DNA from: Streptomyces albireticuli | Lineage (GTDB): Bacteria; Actinomycetota; Actinomycetes; Streptomycetales; Streptomycetaceae | Length of the DNA stretch: 64,000 nt | Direction: 5' to 3' | NCBI RefSeq assembly: GCF_021228125.1 | Contig: NZ_JAJQQS010000010.1 | Coordinates: forward strand, 186,001-250,000 | In this document: piece after piece, positions 59,601 through 64,000 of the stretch | Numbering within the stretch: the first letter of the stretch is position 1 | How the letters are laid out: the number at the start of each line of letters is the position of its first letter | Notes under the pieces: generated by a model | What the model was told of the DNA's origin: nothing | The model's database searches: none | The model's input: only the letters and a program-made list of their open reading frames with translations | Position numbers and translations under genes: made by a program

Positions 59601-62600
59601 GGGGGCCGTCGTGTGGACGAGGGGGTGCGGCGGGGCGGGCGGCGCGGCGGGCCCGGCGGTGCGCGCGGCGGGCGGGGGCGTGGGCGCGGCCCAGTGGCTC
59701 TCGCGGGCGAACGGGTAGGTGGGCAGCGGTACGCGCAGGTGGGCGCCGGCCGGGAACAGCCGGTCGTAGTCGAGCGCGGTGCCCTGGACGTAGAGCTCGG
59801 CGAGGGTGGCGAGGTCCGTGCGGTAGGTGTGGTCCGTGCCGCTCGGCGTGGCGCAGCGGCGCAGGCACTCCTCGCCGCGCTCCTGGCCGGCGGCGGTCCC
59901 GGTGGGCTTCTTGCGGGAGGCCGCGGCCTCGCCGGTGAACGCCCGCGGGCCGTCGAGTCCTTCGTCGAGGACGCTCAGGAGTTCGGCGCGGTCGCGGACG
60001 ACGCAGGCGAAGCGGTGGGCGAAGTGCTCCCGGCCGACGACGAGGGTCCAGGCGGCGTCGCCGGTGTCGAGGGCGGTCTCGCGGCGGCAGTGCGCGGCGA
60101 GGCCGGCGACCTGCCGGGCGAGCTGCTCGCGGGAGCGGGCGGAGAGGACGACGAGGTGGGCGGGGCGCGGCGCGGGGACGCGACGCGCGGCCGGGGCCTC
60201 CTCGAGGACGAGGTGGGCGTTGGTGCCGCTGGCGCCGAAGGAGCTGACGGCGCCGAGCCGCGGGCCGCCGCCGGGCGTCTCCCACGGGTGGGTGCGGGTG
60301 CTCGGGTAGAAGGGGCTGCCGTCGAGGGGGACGGCCTCGTTCGCGGTCTCGAAGTGGAGCGAGGCGGGGATCCGTCCGTGCCGCATCGCGAGGAGGACCT
60401 TGACGACGCCGGTGACACCGGCCGCGAACTGGGTGTGTCCGAGGTTGGTCTTGACCGAACCGATCGCGCAGTAGCCGGACTTGTCGGTGCGGGCGCGGAA
60501 CGCCCGGGTGAGCGCCCGGAACTCGATGGGGTCGCCGAGCTTGGTCCCGGTGCCGTGCGCCTCGACGAGCCCGATCCGTTCGACGTCGACGCCGAACGAC
60601 TCGTGGACGTCGCGGAGCAGGTGCTCCTGGGACACGGAGCTGGGCGCCGTGATCCCGTTGGTCGCTCCGTCGTGGTTGACGCCGGACGCGCGGATCACGC
60701 CGTGGACGTGGTCGCCGTCGGCGAGCGCGTCGGACAGCCTCTTCAGGACGAGGACACCGGCCGCCTCACCGGGCACGAAGCCGTCGGCGCGGTGGTCGAA
60801 GGTGTGGCAGCGGCCGGTCGGCGACAGCATTCCGGCGCGCCCGGCGAGCTCGTACAGCCGGGGTGTGGCCTGGACGAAGACACCGCCCGCGAGGGCCATC
60901 CCGGTCTCGCCCGACCACAGGTCCTTGCAGGCCATGTCGATGGCGACGAGCGAGCTCGAACAGGAGGTGTCGACCGCGACGGCGGGGCCCTTGAGGTCGA
61001 GGAAGTAGGCGACGCGGCCGGGGACGAACGAGGCGGTGTTGCCCCAGAACGCCTGGGCGGGGGCGTCCTCGCCGACGATCTCCTGGTAGTCGCCGTCCCA
61101 GCAGCCGACGTAGACGCCGCAGCGGGTGCCGCCGGTCCGGCCGGCGTATCCGGCGTCCTCCAGGGCCTTCCACGACTCCTCCAGGAGGAGTCTCTGCTGC
61201 GGGTCCATGACGGCGGCCTCGACGCCGGAGATGTTGAAGAACATCGGGTCGAAGGTGTCGATCCGGTCGAGGAACCCGCCGCGCGTGCAGCGGTCCGACG
61301 CGTCGTCACCGGTGCCCCGGAGGTCCCAGCGGGTCGCCTCGGTGACGAGCTCGTCGCCGTTCGCGAGGTGCCGCCACAGCTCGTCGGGGGAGTCGGCGCC
61401 GGCGAACCGGCCGCTCATGCCGACGACGGCGATCGGCTCCCGTGTCCCGGACGGCGGGCGGGGGGCGTCGCGCGGCGGCTCGGCGGCGGGCGTGGTGGTG
61501 ACGGCCTCCGCGGCCGGGGGCACGAGGGTGTCGCGGTGGTCGGCGAGCAGGTGCGCGGTGAGGCGGTCGGCCGAGCTGTGGTCGAAGAGGACGCTGGTCG
61601 GGAGGGCCAGCGAGAGCGCCTCGTTGAGGTCGTGCACGATGCGGACGGCGAGGATGGAGTCGACGCCGTAGTCGGCGAAGGCGAGCCGGCCGTCGAGGCC
61701 GGCCTCGTCCATGGCGAGGGCTGCCGCGATCTTCTCGCGGACGACCCGCGCCACGGAGGTGTCGAGCGGGGCCGGCGGCCCGGCGGGCGGTACGGGCGCG
61801 GCGGTACGGGCCGGGCGCTCCGCGGGCGCGGTCGCCGTGTTCCCGCCGGTGGCGGGGGCGCGGTGGGCACCGCCCGCCGGTTCCAGGTCGCCGATCCAGA
61901 AGCGGTCGCGGGCGAAGGGGTAGGTGGGCAGGGAGATCCGGCGGGCGGCGGGGCCGTGAAGGGCGCGCCAGTCGAGGTCCACGCCGGAGGCCCACAGGGC
62001 GGCGAGCTTGTCGAGCTTCCCGGCGGCGGCCCAGCGGGCCACGAGGAGCTCCCGGAGGTCGGCGTCGGCGGCGATCTCGGCGGCGGCGCCCCGGGCGCCG
62101 CCGGCCGTGCCCAGGTGAAGGCCCGGCTCCGGCTCGCCCGTACCGGGGTACGCGCGCAGGACGCGGCGCAGCTCGGACGTCGACGCCACGACCACGGCGA
62201 GGCGCTCCGTCATCGCCTCGCGGCCGGTCCGGAGGGTGTGGGCGAGGTCGGCCAGGGAGACGGGCCGGCCGGCCGCCTCCTCACGGTCGAGGAAGTCCGC
62301 CAGGCGCGCGGCGGCCTCGCGGAGGCGCTCCGGCGTCCGCGCGGAGAGGACGACGATCTGCTCGGTGCCGTCCGCCGCGTCCGTTTCGTATGTGCCGGCT
62401 TCGTATGTGTCGGCGTCGGCGTACTCCTCCAGGATCACGTGGGCGTTCGAGCCGCCGGCGCCGAAGGACGAGACCGCGGCGATCCGCGGGCCGCGCTCGG
62501 GCCGCCAGGGGGCGAGGTCACGCTGGACGAAGAACGGGGTCCGGTCGAAGTCGATGTTCGGGTTCGGCTCCTCGGCGTGCAGGCTCGGTACGAGCTGCCC

Positions 62601-64000
62601 GTGGCGGAGCTGGAGGACGGCCTTGGTGAGGCCGGCGATGCCGGCCGCCGCCTCCAGGTGGCCGATCTGCGACTTCACCGAACCGATCGCGCAGAACCCC
62701 TTGTCGTCCGTGTCCCGCGCGAACGCGGTGGTGAGGCCCTTGACCTCGATCGGGTCGCCCAGCTCCGTGCCGGTGCCGTGCGCCTCCACGTAGCCCACCT
62801 CGCGGGCGGAGACCCCGGCGCGGTCCAGGGCGTCGCGGACGAGCTCCGCCTGGGCGCCCGGGTCCGGGACGGTGTAACCGTGGGAGCGGCCGCCGTGGTT
62901 GACGCTGGTCCCCCGGATCACCGCGAGCACGCGGTCCCCGTCGGCGAGGGCGCGGGAGAGCGGCTTCAGCAGCACGCAGCCGACGCCTTCGCCGGGGACG
63001 AAGCCGTCGCCGCCGGCGCCGAAGCTGCGGCAGTGCCCGTCGGACGACAGCATCGTGGAGCGGCTCAGCTCGGTGTAGTCGAGCGGGTGCGTGTAGAGGT
63101 TCACGCCGCCGGCGACGGCGACCTCGCAGGATCCCCGGTGGAGGTTCTCGCAGGCCTCGTGGACCGCGGTGAGCGACGCCGAGCACATCGTGTCGACGGT
63201 CAGGCTGGGGCCGCGCAGGTCGAGGACGTACGAGGTGCGGGCGCTGACCGAGGCGAAGGACAGACCGGGGACGACCGTACCGCCCGAGGGGAGCCGTCCG
63301 GCGCCGTGCCGGGCGTGGCCGGACTTGGTGACGCCCGCGAAGACGCCGACCCGCCGGCCGTGGCGGCGCGCGAGCTCCTCACGTGTGTAGCCCGCGTCCT
63401 CCAGGACCTCCCAGGAGGCCTGGAGGAACAGCCGCTCCTGCGGGTCCATCGCGTAGGCGTCACGCGGCGCGATCTTGAAGAAGAGGGGGTCGAAAGCCGC
63501 GAAGTCGTCGACGAAACCGCCCCACTTGCCGTAGCTGCGGCCGGTCGCGACGGCCTTCTCGCGGTCCGGTTCGAAGAAGCCGTCCAGCGGCCAGCGGTCG
63601 GCCGGGATCTCACCGACGCGGTCCCGTCCGGCCTTGAGGTTCTCCCAGAACTCGGCGACGTTCCCGGCGCCCGGGTAGCGGCCGCTCATCCCGATGACGG
63701 CGATCGGCTCCCTCGGCGCGGGCGTGGCCGGTACGGGGGCGGCGGGGCCGGCGGCGGCCAGGGGCCGCGCGTCCGTGCCCGCCGGCCGCGGCGCGTGTTC
63801 CGCCGCGAGGTGCTCGGCGACCGCGCGCAGCGTCGGCCGCTCGTAGAAGAGGGTCTTCGAGACGTCGCCGTACACGGCGGAAAGCTCCTTGTTCAACTGC
63901 ACCACCATGATCGAGTCGAGTCCCAGGGCGCCCAGCGGCGCGTCGGCGTCGACGGTGCCGGGGGCGGATTTGGTGACGCGGGCGAAGAGGCCCACGAGGA
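53640..64000 (-). CDS. PKS-NRPS without AT, ACP-KS-ACP-KS-DH-KR-cMT-ACP-C-T (5' end outside window)
   Basis: A hybrid synthase cut by the right edge; over 3450 residues are visible. Domains by nucleotide, in protein order: ACP1 (Ser codon 63912-63914); KS1 ~63700-62430 (Cys 63183-63185); ACP2 (Ser 61656-61658); KS2 ~61440-60190 (Cys 60960-60962); DH ~59650-58800; KR ~58770-57400 (GGAGGLG, FFSSIQSF, GQANYAAG); C-methyltransferase ~57200-56290 (VLEIGAGTGG); repeat linker; ACP3 (Ser 55488-55490); C ~55290-53960 (HHIVVDG); T (Ser 53823-53825). Neither KS is followed by an acyltransferase; each has the trans-AT-type linker ending in PTYPFAR, so malonyl units must be loaded in trans. The second module would give an alpha-methylated, unsaturated unit. 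The C-T end has no A domain between. Confidence 0.93.
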   Translation of the reverse strand, partial: LVGLFARVTKSAPGTVDADAPLGALGLDSIMVVQLNKELSAVYGDVSKTLFYERPTLRAVAEHLAAEHAPRPAGTDARPLAAAGPAAPVPATPAPREPIAVIGMSGRYPGAGNVAEFWENLKAGRDRVGEIPADRWPLDGFFEPDREKAVATGRSYGKWGGFVDDFAAFDPLFFKIAPRDAYAMDPQERLFLQASWEVLEDAGYTREELARRHGRRVGVFAGVTKSGHARHGAGRLPSGGTVVPGLSFASVSARTSYVLDLRGPSLTVDTMCSASLTAVHEACENLHRGSCEVAVAGGVNLYTHPLDYTELSRSTMLSSDGHCRSFGAGGDGFVPGEGVGCVLLKPLSRALADGDRVLAVIRGTSVNHGGRSHGYTVPDPGAQAELVRDALDRAGVSAREVGYVEAHGTGTELGDPIEVKGLTTAFARDTDDKGFCAIGSVKSQIGHLEAAAGIAGLTKAVLQLRHGQLVPSLHAEEPNPNIDFDRTPFFVQRDLAPWRPERGPRIAAVSSFGAGGSNAHVILEEYADADTYEAGTYETDAADGTEQIVVLSARTPERLREAAARLADFLDREEAAGRPVSLADLAHTLRTGREAMTERLAVVVASTSELRRVLRAYPGTGEPEPGLHLGTAGGARGAAAEIAADADLRELLVARWAAAGKLDKLAALWASGVDLDWRALHGPAARRISLPTYPFARDRFWIGDLEPAGGAHRAPATGGNTATAPAERPARTAAPVPPAGPPAPLDTSVARVVREKIAAALAMDEAGLDGRLAFADYGVDSILAVRIVHDLNEALSLALPTSVLFDHSSADRLTAHLLADHRDTLVPPAAEAVTTTPAAEPPRDAPRPPSGTREPIAVVGMSGRFAGADSPDELWRHLANGDELVTEATRWDLRGTGDDASDRCTRGGFLDRIDTFDPMFFNISGVEAAVMDPQQRLLLEESWKALEDAGYAGRTGGTRCGVYVGCWDGDYQEIVGEDAPAQAFWGNTASFVPGRVAYFLDLKGPAVAVDTSCSSSLVAIDMACKDLWSGETGMALAGGVFVQATPRLYELAGRAGMLSPTGRCHTFDHRADGFVPGEAAGVLVLKRLSDALADGDHVHGVIRASGVNHDGATNGITAPSSVSQEHLLRDVHESFGVDVERIGLVEAHGTGTKLGDPIEFRALTRAFRARTDKSGYCAIGSVKTNLGHTQFAAGVTGVVKVLLAMRHGRIPASLHFETANEAVPLDGSPFYPSTRTHPWETPGGGPRLGAVSSFGASGTNAHLVLEEAPAARRVPAPRPAHLVVLSARSREQLARQVAGLAAHCRRETALDTGDAAWTLVVGREHFAHRFACVVRDRAELLSVLDEGLDGPRAFTGEAAASRKKPTGTAAGQERGEECLRRCATPSGTDHTYRTDLATLAELYVQGTALDYDRLFPAGAHLRVPLPTYPFARESHWAAPTPPPAARTAGPAAPPAPPHPLVHTTAPVPGEPGALRATTTLTGAEAFLRDHTVHGRRILPGVAHLEMARETAARALGADATTPLRVRNVTWVRPLDVEDGPQDVDVLVRPAADGALTFQVASRAAEPVVYSEGTVAASGAPRPARVDLAALRADCPTAVPAARVAEALHAMGIRHGDTLRAIDEAYVGRGVVLARLTVPAAAGPAGAPYVLHPSLMDSAVQASIALHLTGDGSPRDTTVPFALGQLELYAPCAASMWAVVRVADDSAEVSPLSRLDIDLLGADGEVHVRMTGYASRRVAEPVPALHTPVWDALPAGTLGAAVPCRRQRVLVVGGTAEQRAALTVAHPLAEHWSLAPGAPADEVARAVEAAGPVDHLLWLAPGTELAPDDAAGFVTAQEEGVIAAFRMVKALVRTGHDARPLGITLVTHRALATHAHEDVHPAHAGLHGLFGSLGREYTHWTVRRVDLDGTDWPADLTALPAHSGGDTWVRRAGQWLARRLAPCEAGPRPAAPYREGGVYVVIGGAGGLGTAWTRHVVEHHRAKVVWLGRRPHDASVDAKLRGIPGEVSYLRADATDPAALRRAHAEITARHGRIHGVVQAALVLRDQTLATMDEATFRASLAAKVDATVAMAEVFAAEPLDFALFFSSIQSFATAAGQANYAAGCTFGDSYAHFLSRHRSFPVKVMNWGWWGSLGSVTSDFYRERMTRSGLLSIEPPEAMAALDTLLTGPQDQLSFVKMTKPGVLEAVDPATRATVYPRDPSPVDPGVVTARPLEPADRETLDAVAAWRAEERDPLLARMLRAHLDALGAAPGPGDTHTDVTALRVRAGIHERYTPWLEHSLRAVPASAPSLDEVTREWDERRAAWSAEPDRKAELELVDTMLRALPGILTGAVRPTDVMFPRGSVELVEGCYRNNKVADTYNRALCDAAVAIVAERLAAEPGVRLRVLEIGAGTGGTSAGMFTALRPYAGHIETYTYTDLSQAFLNHARAEYGPGAPYLTCARLDAEQPLAGQGIDPGSYDLVIAANVLHATRDTRNTLRNAKAALRDGGWLLLNELSAFEIFGHLTFGLLEGWWLFEDTALRVPGSPALSPESWREVLEGEGFPSVVMVLPEARALGQQIIAARSDGIARQRVVRRTPGAAGAPRGGAAPKPSRVETATPAPEAVRAPAPAPENHENAATRTVTESTTGTRAAAATVSRPAPGGSGARAGADGPATAAGGRAEAGSGTGPVTAGPAAAGTRTEPGSGSGPAPADAGPRAGADDPAAATGTRAEAGSDGRPATEGFRARAGADNPAAAAGTRAEAGSDGGPATEGSRARAGADNPAAAAGTRAEIGSDGGPATEGSRARAGTDNPAAAGSRAEALAGYLRDKAAATLRIPADKIDPSVPLADYGMDSILVLQLTNALREDLGEVPTTLLFDVESVEELAEHFLGTGTARVEALVTSLLPAPEEETPEPADGPAHLPGPERSGLSQAQLGLWLTQRISPDTTAYHVPLAFEVRGELDERALEAAVRSLTARHPVLGAVFREDDGVPYMETDGSRRIPFARAELVAESHAERAARVREKVTAPFDLAAGPLVRAHLMTFVTPDGTEEACRVLLLTAHHIVVDGISAGLLVRSLTEAYRAAVRSGGDPETPEGAARYAEFTAWEAAMLAGPEGEAHLAYWTHELRAPRRALALPGDRPFDPAATPRGEEVTAKLTPELSAALTARARERRAGPAVVFLASYMAFLHRVTGESDLVVGLPAAGRPDARFRDVVGHFVNLLPIRCAVDGGDTYGDLLTSVRRAVMGGLEHGAYPFPAIVRALDVRRDGTRSPLVRTSLSYQNFEEAALFAEDPATVPGELGLRTFEGVRQEGEFELEAEVFQETDGFRLFLKYDANRFDATTARGLLDAWCAQLERVAHAPDGRVGDAAPSAGEADARTALCALFAETLGLGHVGPHDDFFTLGGDSLRAARLAGRAGRALGVELSTREVFEAPTPAALAALATRPARAAVPARPALRRMFREGDAS
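55621..55890 (-). repeat. 90-bp tandem repeats in the PKS-NRPS linker
   Basis: Three nearly identical 90-bp units (55621, 55711, 55801) followed by one or two diverged copies to about 56070. They encode a ~30-residue Gly/Ala/Arg/Glu-rich repeat between the C-methyltransferase and ACP3. The frame is kept. It is a flexible linker prone to length change. Confidence 0.9.

Noticed and set aside
1..64000. A single biosynthetic cluster spanning both edges
   Set aside because: More than 30 kb of mixed-direction accessory genes lie between, the left NRPS has its own thioesterase, and nothing links the two sets.
1..64000. tRNA genes, insertion sequences, integrase or attachment sites
   Set aside because: I looked through the intergenic gaps and gene products and found none I could support.

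Overview
The window is very GC-rich actinobacterial DNA. Dense genes on both strands, GTG and TTG starts, SARP, LuxR and NarL-type regulators, many secreted proteins and large assembly-line enzymes all point to Streptomyces or a close relative. I see no tRNA, rRNA, insertion sequence, integrase or CRISPR array. All motif, domain and adenylation-code readings were made by eye from the sequence.

Left edge (1-10316): the 3' part of an NRPS (C-A-T-C-A-T-TE) whose first complete A domain carries the EntF-type serine code. A flavin monooxygenase fused to a condensation-like acyltransferase follows, then an SDR whose YxxxK lysine is Gln. These three genes form one rightward operon and look like the end of a peptide pathway that starts outside the window.

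Middle (10362-42321): mostly small accessory genes. They include a secreted lipase beside a LuxR regulator; an exported esterase; a pair of eukaryotic-looking enzymes (serine carboxypeptidase S10 and a phosphatidylserine-decarboxylase-like enzyme); a two-component system; and an I36-type inhibitor. A three-gene MNIO (DUF692) locus ends in a TIGR04222-type membrane protein with a Ser/Cys-rich tail. Four consecutive secreted-protein genes (two paralogous Cys/Trp proteins, a peptidoglycan-binding protein, a ricin-type lectin) lie next to a SARP regulator. Further on are a D-threonine-aldolase-like enzyme with a divergent XRE-cupin regulator, an S41 peptidase, a methyltransferase, GNATs, an MBL hydrolase, two Nudix enzymes (one behind a His-rich leader peptide), a Tat-type repeat protein, a TerD-CAP fusion and a cytochrome P450.

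Right edge (42433-64000, all leftward): an assembly line with overlapping genes. The order of transcription is a PKS-NRPS lacking AT domains (ACP-KS-ACP-KS-DH-KR-cMT-ACP-C-T, cut by the right edge), an NRPS (C-A-T-C-A-nMT-T-C), an MbtH-like protein, and SbnA-like and SbnB-like enzymes for L-2,3-diaminopropionate (Dap). The PKS-NRPS ends in a C-T pair with no A domain, and the following NRPS begins with a C domain whose catalytic His is Arg. The A-domain codes read as an acidic pocket (possibly Dap) and a Phe-type pocket with N-methylation. The likely product is a methylated, partly reduced polyketide joined to Dap-like and N-methyl-Phe-like residues. The AT and any thioesterase are not in view.

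The most unusual items are the C-T / degenerate-C junction, the MNIO/TIGR04222 locus, the His-rich leader peptide, and a family of palindromes placed at convergent gene ends.
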